Shown piece by piece: positions 40,786 through 50,923 of a DNA stretch of 64,000 nucleotides. Within the stretch, counting starts at the first letter, position 1, and the number at the start of each line of letters is the position of its first letter. This DNA is from Streptomyces sp. WAC08241. Lineage in GTDB: Bacteria > Actinomycetota > Actinomycetes > Streptomycetales > Streptomycetaceae. The DNA lies in the NCBI GenBank assembly GCA_007858575.1, contig CP042279.1, positions 2,046,001-2,110,000 on the forward strand. Reading direction: 5' to 3'. The notes below the pieces were generated by a model, which saw only the letters and a program-made list of their open reading frames with translations, ran no database searches and was not told the DNA's origin. The position numbers were made by a program, and so were the translations under genes.

Positions 40786-41555
40786 ATGAGCAGGGTCGTG
40801 GGCGCGTTCGTGGTGGCGGGTCTCGCGGTCGGGGCGCTGGTCCTGGCGTACGCGGTGGGGGCGCCGCCCGGGACGGTGCTCGCCGTCGGGGCGGGCGTCC
40901 TCGGGCTGTTCTGGCTGCTGCTGCTCCTGACGGCGCCGTGGAACCTGTACTTCCGGGCGCACGCGGTCCTCGCCGAGATCGCGGTCAGCCGCGAGAAGGG
41001 CCTCGTGGTCTCCGGGGAGCGGGACGCCGAGGCGCGGCGGATCGCGCGCGTGATGCTGCGGGTCGCCGTCGCCGGGCACGTGGCGACGGCGGCCGCCGTG
41101 CTCGCCGTCGCCGTCGCGACCGGCCGGGAGGCGGGCCACTGGTGCGCCGGGTTCTTCCTGCTGAGCACGGCCTTCCGGCCGGCCGGCGCGTACTTCGGCC
41201 GACTGCGCGGCCGCCTCGGCACGTTGCTCGAAGAGGTGACGTACCCGCGGGACGACGTGGTGGCGCTGCGGAAGCGGGTGGCCGCCCTCGAAGCGGGCGC
41301 TTCGGTGCTCCAGGACAAGGCGGAGGAGCAGTACCGGGCCCTGGCCGAGCTGCGGCGGACCGTGGACGCGGTCGGCCTCTCCGCGCACGAGCGCGCCGAG
41401 CGGACCGACCGGAGCGTCGCGGCCCTGGCGCGCGAGTTCGAGGCGACGGTGAACCGGCTCACCGACAACGAGGAGATCATCGCCGGTCTGAAGGCCTTCC
41501 TGCGGCTCCTCCGCTCCCCGGCCTCACCGCCGACCCCGCCACCGGCCCCGCCTGA
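40786..41555 (+). CDS. Hypothetical membrane protein with C-terminal coiled coil
   Basis: Two hydrophobic hairpin segments at the start (VVGAFVVAGLAVGALVLAYA and VLGLFWLLLLL), two more around residues 90-130, then a charged coiled coil from about 150 to 230 (DVVALRKRVAALEAGASVLQ, FEATVNRLTDNEEIIAGLK). ATG at 40786 follows GGAGGGGACGGC. A lost base near 41520 gives the likely end ADPATGPA at 41555; otherwise the frame runs over the next gene. About 256 aa. No family recognised. Confidence 0.65.
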
Positions 41556-41614
41556 GCGTCCTCGTGGGCGGCCCGGCCGCCGCGGGGACCGCCTCACCCG
41601 CTTGCCGGTCCCCG

Positions 41615-41640
41615 GGTTGCGACTAATGTCGATATATAGG
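41615..41640 (+). promoter_or_regulatory. Possible promoter/operator of the xylose-type ABC operon
   Basis: An AT-richer spot before the sugar transporter holds TTGCGA, the inverted repeat CGACTAATGTCG and TATATAGG. It could be a promoter with an overlapping repressor site. The assignment rests on position and base composition only. Confidence 0.4.
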
Positions 41641-41707
41641 CCATGTGTGCCCCGCGTACCCGCGCTCACGAGAGAGGCGGGGAGCGGGGGTACGAAAGGA
41701 GCCTTCC

Positions 41708-42790
41708 ATGAGCCGTACATTGCGGGGCGCGATCGCACTCGCCGGAGCCGCGGCCCTCTCCCTGGGCGCGGTGGCGACGACCGGAGCGGCGCAGCCGGCC
41801 GCGGCGCAGGACGAGGTGAAGATCGGTCTGCTGCTGCCGGAGAGCAAGACCACCCGGTACGAGAAGTTCGACCGTCCCTACATCGAGGCGAAGATCAAGG
41901 AGCTGGCGCCCGGGGCGCAGATCGACTACTACAACGCCGCCGAGAGCGCCACCACCCAGCAGCAGCAGGTGAACACCGCGCTCGCCAAGGGCGACAAGGT
42001 CCTCATCCTGGACGCCGTGGACGCCAAGTCGATCCAGTCCTCCGTGCAGAAGGCCCACGACGCGGGCGTCAAGGTCGTGGCGTACGACCGCCTCGCGCAG
42101 GGCCCGGTCGACGCGTACGTCTCGTACGACAACCGCAAGGTGGGCGAGCTCCAGGGCAAGGCGCTCCTCGACGCGCTCGGCGACAAGGCGGGCAGCGGCG
42201 AGATCGTGATGCACAACGGGTCGCCGACGGACCCGAACGCCGCCGAGTTCAAGGCCGGCGCGCACGCGGTCCTGGACGGCAAGGTGAAGATCGGCAAGGA
42301 GTACGACACGCCGAACTGGGACCCGAACAACGCCAACCAGCAGATGTCCGGCGCGATCAGCTCCCTCGGCAAGGACAGGATCGTCGGCGTCTACTCGGCC
42401 AACGACGGGCTGGCTGCCGGCATCGCCACCGCCCTGAAGGCGGCGGGCATGAACGTGCCGCTGACCGGCCAGGACGCGCAGCTCGACGCCATCCAGCGGA
42501 TCCTGCTCGGCACGCAGACCATCACGGTCGAGAAGCCGTACAAGCCGGAGGCGGACATCGCCGCGACGATGGCCGTCAACCTGGCCGAGGGCAAGCCGAT
42601 CCCGTCCGACCTGACCCCCACCACCGTCACCAGCGGCAGTGGCCAGAAGGTCCCCGCCTCGCTGCTGACCCCGGTCGTGGTCGACAAGTCCAACATCAAG
42701 GACACCGTCGTCAAGGACGGGCTCTACACGGTCCAGGAGATCTGCACCCCGACCTACGCGGCCGCCTGCAAGGAGGCCGGTCTCCAGTAG
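41708..42790 (+). CDS. xylF: Xylose-type sugar ABC transporter substrate-binding protein
   Basis: An intact 360-aa periplasmic-binding protein. The signal peptide has core LAGAAALSLGAVATTGAA. The mature part begins EVKIGLLLPESKTTRYEKFD and contains YDRLAQGPVDAYVSYDNRKV, the segment typical of XylF-like proteins, and YSANDGLAAGIATALKAAGM. ATG follows AAAGGAGCC. There is no lipobox Cys, unlike many Gram-positive binding proteins; the preceding TTGAAQ region contains none. Xylose is inferred from family similarity. Confidence 0.85.
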   Translation: MSRTLRGAIALAGAAALSLGAVATTGAAQPAAAQDEVKIGLLLPESKTTRYEKFDRPYIEAKIKELAPGAQIDYYNAAESATTQQQQVNTALAKGDKVLILDAVDAKSIQSSVQKAHDAGVKVVAYDRLAQGPVDAYVSYDNRKVGELQGKALLDALGDKAGSGEIVMHNGSPTDPNAAEFKAGAHAVLDGKVKIGKEYDTPNWDPNNANQQMSGAISSLGKDRIVGVYSANDGLAAGIATALKAAGMNVPLTGQDAQLDAIQRILLGTQTITVEKPYKPEADIAATMAVNLAEGKPIPSDLTPTTVTSGSGQKVPASLLTPVVVDKSNIKDTVVKDGLYTVQEICTPTYAAACKEAGLQ

Positions 42791-42840
42791 TCGCGAGCCG
42801 TCCGCCCCACCGGGGCGGACGGGCGGAGGAGGCGGTCGCC

Positions 42841-43616
42841 TTGACCGAGTCACCCGTGCTCACCCTGCGGGGGTCTCCAAGCGGTTCGGCGCGGTCCAGG
42901 CCCTGAAGGGCTTCGACCTGGAGGTCCACCCGGGCGAGGTCGTGGCGCTCGTCGGCGACAACGGCGCCGGCAAGTCCACCGCCGTCAAGGCGATCGCCGG
43001 GGTGAACCCGCCCGACGAGGGCACCATCGCGTGGGAGGGGCGGCCGGTCTCCATCACCCGGCCCCACGACGCCCAGAACCTCGGAATCGCCACCGTCTAC
43101 CAGGACCTCGCCCTGTGCGACAACCTCGACGTGGTCGCCAACCTGTTCCTCGGCCGCGAGCTGCGCAGGTTCGGGATCCTGGACGAGGTCCGCATGGACC
43201 AGCGGGCGCGCGAGCTGCTCGACACCCTGTCGATCCGCATCCCGAGCGTCCGCATCCCCGTGGCGTCCCTCTCCGGCGGACAGCGCCAGACGGTGGCGAT
43301 CGCCCGTTCGCTGATCGGCGACCCGAAGGTCGTGATCCTGGACGAGCCCACCGCCGCCCTGGGCGTGGAGCAGACCGCCGAGGTCCTCGACCTGGTGGAG
43401 CGGCTGCGCGACCGGGGCCTCGGGACGATCCTGATCAGCCACAACATGGTGGACGTGATGGCGGTCGCCGACCGGATCGCCGTGATGCGCCTCGGCCGGA
43501 ACAACGGCTTCTTCGACAAGCGCGCGACGACCACCGAGGAGATCATCTCCGCCATCACGGGGGCCACCGACAGCGCCGTCACCCGGCGCCAGGCCCGCAA
43601 GCGGGAGGAACCGTGA
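42841..43616 (+). CDS. Sugar ABC transporter ATP-binding protein, single-domain
   Basis: Walker A is GDNGAGKST, the signature LSGGQRQTVAIARSLIGD, Walker B VVILDEPTAALGV, and the switch His is in ILISHNMVDVM. About 258 aa, one nucleotide-binding domain, whereas E. coli XylG has two; half-size forms occur in actinobacterial xylose systems. TTG start follows GGAGGAGG at a long spacing. A base is lost just after the start (near 42872). The stop overlaps the permease GTG. Confidence 0.9.
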
Positions 43617-44906
43617 AACGGGACCGCCTCTCCAAGGACGCCGGGACAGCCGCCGACAGGGCCGCCCAGGAACCGGCCCCGGCGCCGTGCCCGCCGTGGA
43701 CACCCGCCTCCTGGTGCGCGAGGAGGGCGTCAAGGGGTACGTCGGGGAGTTCCGGCGCAAGCTGCGCAGCGGGGAGCTGGGGTCCCTGCCCGTCGTCCTC
43801 GCCGTGATCATCATCTGGACGGTGTTCGGCAGCCTGGACAGCACGTTCCTCTCCGCCCAGAACCTCTCCGACCTCAGCCAGCAGATCGTCGGCACCGGCA
43901 TGATCGCGGTCGGGATCGTCTTCGTGCTGCTGCTCGGCGAGATCGACCTCTCGGTCGGTTCGGTGAGCGGTCTGTGCGCCGCGATCTTCGCCGTGCTCAA
44001 CGTCCTGAACGGCATGAACGAGTGGCTGGCGCTCCTGGTCGCCGTGGCGGGCGGCGCGGTCGTCGGGCTGATCCACGGGTTCTTCTTCGCCAAGGTGGGC
44101 GTGCCGGCCTTCGTCGTCACCCTGGCGGGCAACCTGGCCTGGAACGGGCTGATGCTCCAGGTGCTCGGCACGAGCGGCACGGTCAACATCCCCGCGGAGA
44201 GCATCGTCGCCGAGCTGTACTCGACCGTCTTCCACAGCCCGGTCGCCGCCTACGCGACCGCGGCCGTCGGCGTCGGGCTCTTCCTGGCGGCCTCGCTCCT
44301 GGACGCCCGGCGGCGGCGCGCGGCTGGGGTGCCGTCCCGGCCGGTCGCCGAGATCGTGCTGCGCACGCTCGTCATCGCGGCGCTCGCGTTCGTCACCGCG
44401 TACATCCTCAACCGGTACCAGGGCTGCCGCTGGCGCTCCTGATCTTCCTGGTCCTCCTTGTGGTCCTGGACTTCGTGCTGCGGCGCACCACGTACGGGCG
44501 GCGGATCTTCGCGGTGGGCGGCAACATCGAGGGCGCGCGCCGGGCCGGCATCAGCGTGCCGTTCGTCCGGATGACGGTCTTCTCGATCGCCGGGACCATG
44601 GCGGCGATCGGCGGTCTCTTCCTCGCCGGGCAGATCCAGTCCGCGAGCCAGACCTCCGGCGGCGGCAACCTGCTGATGAACGTGATCGCCGCGGCCGTCA
44701 TCGGCGGTACGAGCCTGTTCGGCGGACGCGGCTCGGTCTGGTCGGCGCTGCTCGGCGCCCTGGTGATCGGGTCGATCCAGTCGGGCATGAACATCATGGG
44801 CGTCAGCAACGCCGTCCAGTTCATGATCACGGGGTCGGTGCTGCTGGCCGCCGTGGTCGTCGACTCGCTGTCCCGCAGGAGCCAGAAGGCCGCGGGCCGC
44901 GCCTGA
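43613..44906 (+). CDS. Sugar ABC transporter permease (XylH-like)
   Basis: BPD_transp_2-type permease with about eleven hydrophobic segments. Markers are LLLGEIDLSVGSVSGLCAAI (family E-I-D-L-S-V-G motif), FFFAKVGVPAFVVTLAGNLA, RRIFAVGGNIEGARRAGISV and AAAVIGGTSLFGGRGSVWSA. It is coupled to the ATPase gene. Breaks near 43690 and 44425 are lost bases. About 431 aa. It is the last gene of the transporter; no sugar-metabolism gene or ROK regulator is adjacent. Confidence 0.9.
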
Positions 44907-44974
44907 CCGGCGGCCGGGCCCCGGCCCGGGCTCCCGGCCCCGCCTTCCGGCCCACGGCCCGCGCCCCGTGCTCG

Positions 44975-46738
44975 TCAGGGACCTCCCCGGCCCGGCGTTC
45001 CGGGGCCGTCCTGGCCCGGCTCGCCGGGTCCGATCCGCAGCTCGAAGTCGCCGGCGTACTTCTCGTGGCCGGCGATCACCGCGAGTTCGACGGCCTCCTC
45101 CCCATCTCGCCGCGGACGATGAGCGGATCCCTGCGCAGGTCCCGCATGAGCGCCACGCACATCCCGATCATGACGAGCACGAACGGCGCCGCCACCAGGA
45201 TGGTGAGGTTCTGGAGGCCCGCGAGCGCGTCGCCCTGGCCGTCGCCGATGAGGAGCATGATCGCGGCGACCGCGCCGGTCACCACGCCCCAGAAGACGAC
45301 CACGGGCCGGGTGGGCTCGAAGGAGCCGCGCTGCGAGAGCGTCCCCATGACGATGGAGGCGGCGTCCGCGCCGGACACGAAGAAGATACCGACGAGGACC
45401 ATCACGAGGAGGCTCATGGCGCCGGCGATCGGGAACTGCTGGAGGACGCCGAAGAGCTGTCCCTCGGGGTGCTCTCCTCGGCCAGTTCGCCCTGTTCGCT
45501 GAGCCTCATCGCCGTCCCGCCGAAGATGGCGAACCAGATCAGGCTGACGGTGCTGGGGACCAGGATGACCCCGCCGACGAACTGCCGGATGGTCCGGCCC
45601 CGGCTGATGCGGGCGATGAACATGCCGACGAAGGGCGTCCAGGAGATCCACCAGGCCCAGTAGAAGACGGTCCAACTGCCCAGCCAGTCGTGGATGTCCT
45701 CGCCGCTGGTCGCCTCGGTGCGGCCGGCCAACTGCGGCAGGTCGCCGATGTAGGCGGCGATCGAGGTGGGCAGCAGGTCGAGCACGATGATGGTGGGGCC
45801 CGCCACGAAGACGAAGACGGCGAGGACCGCCGCGAGCACCATGTTGATGTTGGAGAGCCACTGGATGCCCCGCTCCACGCCGGAGACGGCGGAGAGCACG
45901 AAGGCCACGGTGAGGACCGCGATGATGGCGACGAGCAGCCCGGTGCCGGTCTTCTCCATCCAGTTCAGCTCCTGGAAGCCGCTGCCGATCTGGAGCGCGC
46001 CGAGGCCGAGGGAGGCGGCGGAGCCGAAGAGGGTGGCGAAGATGGCCAGGATGTCGATGATTCGGCCGGGACCGCCGTACGCCCGCTTCTCGCCCATCAG
46101 CGGGACGAAGACGGCGCTGATGGTCTGGCGGCGTCCGCGCCGGAAGCTGGAGTAGGCGATGGCGAGGCCGACGACGGCGTAGATCGCCCACGGGTGGAGC
46201 GTCCAGTGGAAGAGCGTGGTGGCCATGGCGGTCTGCATCCGCTCGGCCGAGTCGACGGGGTGGGTGCCGGGCGGCGGGGTGCCGTAGTGGGCGAGCGGTT
46301 CGCTCACGCCGTAGAACATCAGGCCGATGCCCATGCCGGCGCTGAACATCATGGCGATCCACGACACGGTCCGGAACTCGGGGCCCTCCTCCTCCCGGCC
46401 GAGGGTGATCCGGCCGTAGCGGCTGATGGCGAGCCACAGCGCGAAGACGACGAATCCGGAGGCGGCGAGCATGAACGCCCAGCCGCCGTCGCGGATCAGC
46501 CCTTGGAGGAGGGTGTCGGAGACGTCCTCCAGGCTCTCGGTGGCCGTGGCTCCCCAGACGACGAAGGCGACGGTGAGGACGGCGGTGACCCCGAACACGA
46601 TCCGGTCGGTACGGGCGTGGTGGCGGCGGTCGGAGCGGATGAGGAGGGTCGGCAGCACCGGCAGCCCCGGCTCCTCGCCCGTGCGGCGCCTTTCCGGCGG
46701 CCTTCCGGCCTCTCTTCTTCCTGCGACACGGGCGGCAC
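44975..46738 (-). CDS. BCCT-family betaine/choline transporter
   Basis: Twelve-helix sodium- or proton-coupled transporter of quaternary amines, usually for osmoprotection. The signature FYWAWWISWTPFVGMFIARI is exact for the family, and MMFSAGMGIGLMFYGVSEPL is the Gly-rich helix 3. GTG at 46738 or 46729 gives the charged N-terminus (VSQEEERPEG), with AAAGG upstream; a lost base near 46675 separates it from the rest. A second break is near 45465, and the C-terminal tail (ELAVIAGHEKYAGDFELRIG) needs another near 45105. About 587 aa. Confidence 0.9.
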
Positions 46739-46868
46739 CTTTCACGGCATTACGGGACAAACATCGCGATGTCTCCGTAAGGCAGTACCACAGGCGCGGC
46801 CCGTCCCGGCGGACCAACAGGCCTTCGCGTCCGCTCCGCCCCCTGCCCCTCCTCGGTCGGACCGCCGG

Positions 46869-47939
46869 TCAGACCGCCGCGTCCTCGAACGGCGCCGTCG
46901 GGGCGAAGAGTTCTCCCAGCCAGTGGGCGCTCGCCTCGGCGCAGTCGGTGGCCGGGGTGCCGGGAAGAGGCGGAACCACGAGGCCGCCCGGCCGAGGGCG
47001 GCGAGGCGGGTGGCGAGCGCCGCGGCACGGCGCAGCTCCGGGAGGGAGGGCCCAGGTCGGTCCAGGGCTCCAGATAGGCGTCGCGCAGTCGGCCCGCGCG
47101 CTCGGGTCCGTACCGTTCGAGGACGGCGCCGGCGGGGACGAGCAGGCTGCCGAAGGGGTGGCCGACGGCGGCGTCGCCCCAATCGAAGAAGGTGAAGCGG
47201 CCGGGGGCGGGGCGAGCACCTGTCCGTCGTGCAGGTCGCAGTGGTCGAGCGAGTCCGGGACGCCGTACGCGTCGAGCTCCGCGCACCAGTCGAGCAGCCG
47301 GGGGCGCCCGGCCACGAGGCCGCGGCGGGCGGCCGGGTCCAGGGCGGCGTTGCCCGCGACGAGGGCGTCGAAGAGGCCGGGCAGCCGGGCGGTGCGGGCG
47401 TCGGGCACGCCGAGGGCGGTCATGCGGTCCGCGTGCGGGACGAGCGCCCGCTGCATCCGCGCGTACTGGGCGACGGCCCGCTCCCAGGCGTCCGGTCCCG
47501 CGTCGCCCGCGTCCAGGACGCGCCGGAAGAGGGCCCGCCGTCCGGGAGCAGCGACCACGCCCGGTCGGCGTCGACCGCCAGCGGGGTCACGACGTGGTCG
47601 GGCACCCACCGCGCGAGGGCGTCGCCGAGGGGGCCTCGAAGGCGTTGTCCGGCGCGCCCGCCTTGAACCAGACCGCGTCGCGTTCCCCGGGGCCGGTGCG
47701 GAAGCGCACGAGGACCGACCAGGGGCGGACCCTGACCTCGCGGGTCCCGGTCGCGCGCAGGCCGTGCCGGCCGAGCTCCCGCTCCGCCCACGCGAAGGCG
47801 GCGGCGCGCCAGTCCTCGTCCTCCCAGGGGTGACCGCGTCCGCGAACCGCCCGCGGTCGACCGACACGGGCGGCACGGCTGCCGTGGACGCCGTGGTTGC
47901 CATGGACGCCGCGGCTGCCGTGGATGTCTCTTGTCGCAT
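46869..47939 (-). CDS. APH-fold phosphotransferase-like protein
   Basis: Kinase-like fold: the catalytic-loop segment LDHCDLHDGQVLA (HxDxxxxQ) and FFDWGDAAVGHPFGSLLV, whose Asp corresponds to the metal-binding DxD. Start ATG 47939 gives an Ala/Thr-rich N-terminus; frames change near 47835, 47635, 47545, 47210, 47060 and 46985. About 356 aa. Relatives are often annotated as aminoglycoside phosphotransferases, but many act on other small molecules; nothing here indicates a resistance role. It lies upstream of the BCCT gene on the same strand. Confidence 0.75.
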   Translation of the reverse strand: MRQETSTAAAASMATTASTAAVPPVSVDRGRFADAVTPGRTRTGAPPPSRGRSGSSAGTACARPGPARSGSAPGRSSCASAPAPGNATRSGSRRARRTTPSRPPRRRPRAVGARPRRDPAGGRRRPGVVAAPGRRALFRRVLDAGDAGPDAWERAVAQYARMQRALVPHADRMTALGVPDARTARLPGLFDALVAGNAALDPAARRGLVAGRPRLLDWCAELDAYGVPDSLDHCDLHDGQVLAPPPAASPSSIGATPPSATPSAACSSPPAPSSNGTDPSARADCATPIWSPGPTWALPPGAAPCRGARHPPRRPRPGGLVVPPLPGTPATDCAEASAHWLGELFAPTAPFEDAAV

Positions 47940-48053
47940 CGGTCGATCCCACCACCGGGGCGGGCGGGACGCACGCGAATATCCGGGGCCCGACGTATCC
48001 TCGCCCCGGACGCGCCCGACGGGGGCCGCGGAGACCGGAAGAGGCGGACAAAG

Positions 48054-48718
48054 GTGGCGGACAAGGCGGCGGACCCGGGGAGGGCCGGCTCGGCCTCCCT
48101 CAGCGCGCGGGCGCGGGAGGCCGTCCTCCAGCGGATCGTCGACCGGCGGTACGCGCAGGGCGCCCGTCTGGTGGAGCGGGAGGTCGCCGAGGAGCTCGGC
48201 ATGTCCCGCGTACCGGTGCGCGAGGCGCTGCGCGCCCTGGTCGCCGAAGGGCTCCTGGAGCTGCTCCCGCACAGCGGCGTGCGCGTGCGCCGGCTCGAAC
48301 GCGTCGACGTGGAGCACCTGTACGAGGTGTGGGAGCCGCTCGCGGTCCAGGCGTCGCGGCTCGCGGCGCGGGCGGTGGCGGCGGGCGGGGCACCGGCGCC
48401 CTGGAGACGGCCCTCCGGCAGGCCGAGTCGGCAGCGGCGGCGGACGAGGGGGCTCGCGAGGTGGCGGCGCACACGGCGTTCCACGAGGAGGTCGTGGCGC
48501 TGTCGGGCAATCCGCTGCTCGCCCGCACGATGGAGCAGTTGAGCCGGCAACTGCGGCTGCTGTTCGGGATGCGCGAGGAGCCCGCGCACATGCGGGCCCA
48601 GCACGCCGAGATGTACCGGCACATCGCCGCGGGCGACCCGGAGGCGGCGGCGGCGAGCACGCTGCTGCACGTGCGCGACAGCAGGTCCGTCGCGCTGCGC
48701 TCGCTCTTCGGCGTCTGA
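48054..48718 (+). CDS. GntR-family regulator (FadR/FCD subfamily)
   Basis: The N-terminal winged helix-turn-helix has REVAEELGMSRVPVREALRA (about residues 40-60) with the usual LVAEGLLELLPHSGVRVRRL wing. The C-terminal FCD-like helical domain (HTAFHEEVVALSGNPLLART, HAEMYRHIAAGDPEAAAAS) probably binds a small carboxylate or related ligand. GTG start after GAAGAGGCGGACAAAG. One lost base near 48395. About 221 aa. It stands directly before two inverted operator-like sites and an amidohydrolase gene it probably controls. Confidence 0.9.
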
Positions 48719-48721
48719 GTA

Positions 48722-48732
48722 TTTGTATACCA
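48722..48732 (+). promoter_or_regulatory. GntR operator half of inverted pair (left)
   Basis: TTTGTATACCA, containing the palindrome GTATAC, follows the gntR stop by three bases. Its exact reverse complement recurs at 48829-48839. The central base pattern matches the TnGTnxnACnA style of GntR/FadR operators. Confidence 0.65.
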
Positions 48733-48828
48733 GCAGAACTGGACGGACCTGGTCTCTCGCGCTTATCGACTTCCCGTCTCCGACTTTTCGGGAGGTTCCG
48801 ATGGTCGCTCTTGTCGCCTCCGACTGGT

Positions 48829-48839
48829 TGGTATACAAA
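48829..48839 (-). promoter_or_regulatory. GntR operator half of inverted pair (right)
   Basis: TGGTATACAAA is the exact reverse complement of the site at 48722-48732 and lies 36 bases before the amidohydrolase ATG. The two sites, 107 bp apart centre to centre, bracket the whole promoter region, which would suit repression by looping or by a tetramer. Confidence 0.65.
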
Positions 48840-48874
48840 GCAGGGAACCGACGCCCCCAGCCGAAGGAGCCCCC

Positions 48875-50270
48875 ATGCAGCCGTCCCCGTCCTCCCCCGG
48901 CGCGCTCTCCCGCCGCACGATGCTGGCCGGGGCCGCCGCTCTGGCCGGGGCCACGGCCTCGGCGGGCGCCGCGGCCGTCCTGGCCCAGGCCGCCGCCGAG
49001 GGCGCGGCCGGGTTCGCCGGAGCCCCGGTGGCCGCCGCGGCGGGACACCGCGCGAAGGCCGTGGTCTTCCGCGATGTGCGCCCGTTCGAGCGCGGCGCGG
49101 CCCACGGACCTGGTGGTCGTCGACGGCCGGATCGCGGCCGGCCCGGCGCCGCGCGGGGCGAAGGCCGTCGACGGCGGCGGACGCATCGCCCTTCCGTCCC
49201 TCGTGGACGCGCACATCCACCCCGACAAGACGATCTGGGGCGGCTCCTGGGTCTCGCGGAAGCCGGCGAGCGGCATCGCGGACTACGTCGCCCAGGACGT
49301 GGAGCTCTTCCGGAACCAGCGGCGTCCGGTCGCGGAGCGCGCGTACGGCCTGATGAGCCACGCCGTCGCCCGCGGCACGCGCGCGATGCGCGCCCACGCC
49401 GACGTGGCCCCGGCCTACGGCCTGGCGGGCGCGGAGGGCGTCGCGGAGGCGCGCGAGCGGCTGCGCCACGCCCTCGACGTGCAGATCGTGGCCTTCCCGC
49501 AGCACGGCGTCGTCCGCACCCCGGGCACGGCGGCGCTCCTGGAACGCGCGGCGCGCGAGGGCCTCGTGGACATGATCGGCGGCATCGACCCGATCGGTTT
49601 CGACCACGCCCTCGACGAGCAGCTCGACCTCGTCTTCGGCATCGCGGACCGGCACGGCGTGGGCGTGGACATCCACCTCCACGACCGCGGCGAGACGGGC
49701 CTCAGGGCCATGCGCGGCATCATCGGCCGCACCCGCGCCCTGTCCCTCGCCGGCAAGGTCACCGTCAGCCACGTCTTCTGCCTGCCCGGCCTCTCGGACC
49801 GTGAACTCGGCTCCGTCGCGGCCGACCTGGGCGACCAGGACATCGCCCTCACCACGGTCGCGCCGTCCGACTCCCTGGTGCTGCCGGTCGCCCGGCTGCG
49901 CGAGCACGGGGTGCGGGTCGGCCTCGGCTCCGACGGCGTGCGCGACTCCTGGAGCCCGTTCGGCAACGCCGACATGCTGCACCGCGCGCATCTCCTCGGC
50001 TGGGTGACGGACGTGCGGCTCGACGACGAACTGGCCGAGTGCTACCGGGTCGCGGCGCACGGCGGCGCGGACGTCATGGGGCTCGACCACGCCGACCTCG
50101 CGCCGGGCGCCCCGGCCGACTTCGTCCTCGTGCGGGGCGAGTGCCTGCCGCAGGTGGTCGTCGACATGCCCCGCCGGGACGTGGTCGTCCACGGCGGGGT
50201 CGTCGTGGCGCGCGACGGGGAGTTCTCGACTGACCCCGTGGCGGGCGGGGTTACAGGTACGGGCGGGTGA
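48875..50270 (+). CDS. Tat-exported amidohydrolase (cytosine-deaminase-like)
   Basis: The N-terminus LSRRTMLAGAAALAGATASA is a twin-arginine signal peptide, so the enzyme is probably exported folded with its metal. The amidohydrolase barrel shows the HxH in LVDAHIHPDKTIWGG, a further His in VDIHLHDRGETGL, HVFCLPGLSDRELGS, and the catalytic Asp in GLGSDGVRDSWSPFGNADM. This pattern is that of CodA-like deaminases. ATG follows AAGGAGCCCCC. A lost base near 49105. About 465 aa. Most cytosine deaminases are cytosolic, so the Tat signal is unusual. Substrate unknown. Confidence 0.8.
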
Positions 50271-50625
50271 TCAGCTCCATGGCGTGACCGGCGGGGTCCT
50301 TGAAGTAGACCCCGCGGCCGCCGTGTTCGGTGTTCGTCTCGCCGGGCCGCCGCATCTGCGGGTCGGCCCAGTGCTCGACGCCCTGCTCGCACAGGCGCCC
50401 GTACGCCCGCTCGAACAGCTCGTCGTCGACGAGGAAGGCGTAGTGCTGCATCTGGATCTCCACCGGGGGCTCGGCGAACTGGATCAGGACGCCGTCGGGG
50501 AGCCGGACGTTGACGAACGGGCCCCAGGAGGGTGCTTCGGGGAGTTCCAGGAGCTCGCGGAGGAACCGCGCCGACTCGTGCCGGTCCTTGGCCGCGACGA
50601 TGGTGTGGTTGAAGGTGACTGACAT
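50251..50625 (-). CDS. VOC (glyoxalase/bleomycin-resistance fold) protein
   Basis: An intact 124-aa single VOC module: SVTFNHTIVAAKDRHESARF, ALVD-like HYAFLVDDELFERAYGR and GGRGVYFKDPAGHAMELITR, with His and Glu residues in metal positions. Its 3' end overlaps the convergent amidohydrolase by 20 bases. The substrate cannot be told from sequence. No strong Shine-Dalgarno was seen; AGCGAGGTCGTC precedes the ATG. Confidence 0.85.
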   Translation of the reverse strand: MSVTFNHTIVAAKDRHESARFLRELLELPEAPSWGPFVNVRLPDGVLIQFAEPPVEIQMQHYAFLVDDELFERAYGRLCEQGVEHWADPQMRRPGETNTEHGGRGVYFKDPAGHAMELITRPYL

Positions 50626-50923
50626 GGGGACGACCTCGCTCTTGTTCGACGTGGAAGGGGTTCGCGGTGCTCGTGCACCGGTGGTCCCCGTGTCGAACGG
50701 AAGGGGCGCGCTCCGCGCCCGCCGAGCCGTCAGTCGTCCACCGGGTCGCCCGTCCGTGTGTGGCGTATCGCCGATCCGGTGTTCACGTCGCAGGACGTTA
50801 CGTGATCGGCACGGCTCGCAGCAAGGTTGTTCGAGGGAATCGGCCCGACGGCGGTCATGGTTGGTTCCGGGCCGGGGCCCGGAGTCCCGCGCGCGTGCGC
50901 CGGTCCCGGGCCCCGCGGGGCGG

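Noticed and set aside
46869..47939. Aminoglycoside resistance gene
   Set aside because: The APH fold is shared by many small-molecule kinases, and neither the substrate-binding region nor the context suggests antibiotic modification.
46869..50192. A 1107-codon open frame on the minus strand
   Set aside because: Only its 3' part coincides with fragments of the real APH-fold gene. The rest is antisense to gntR and the amidohydrolase, which have convincing motifs.
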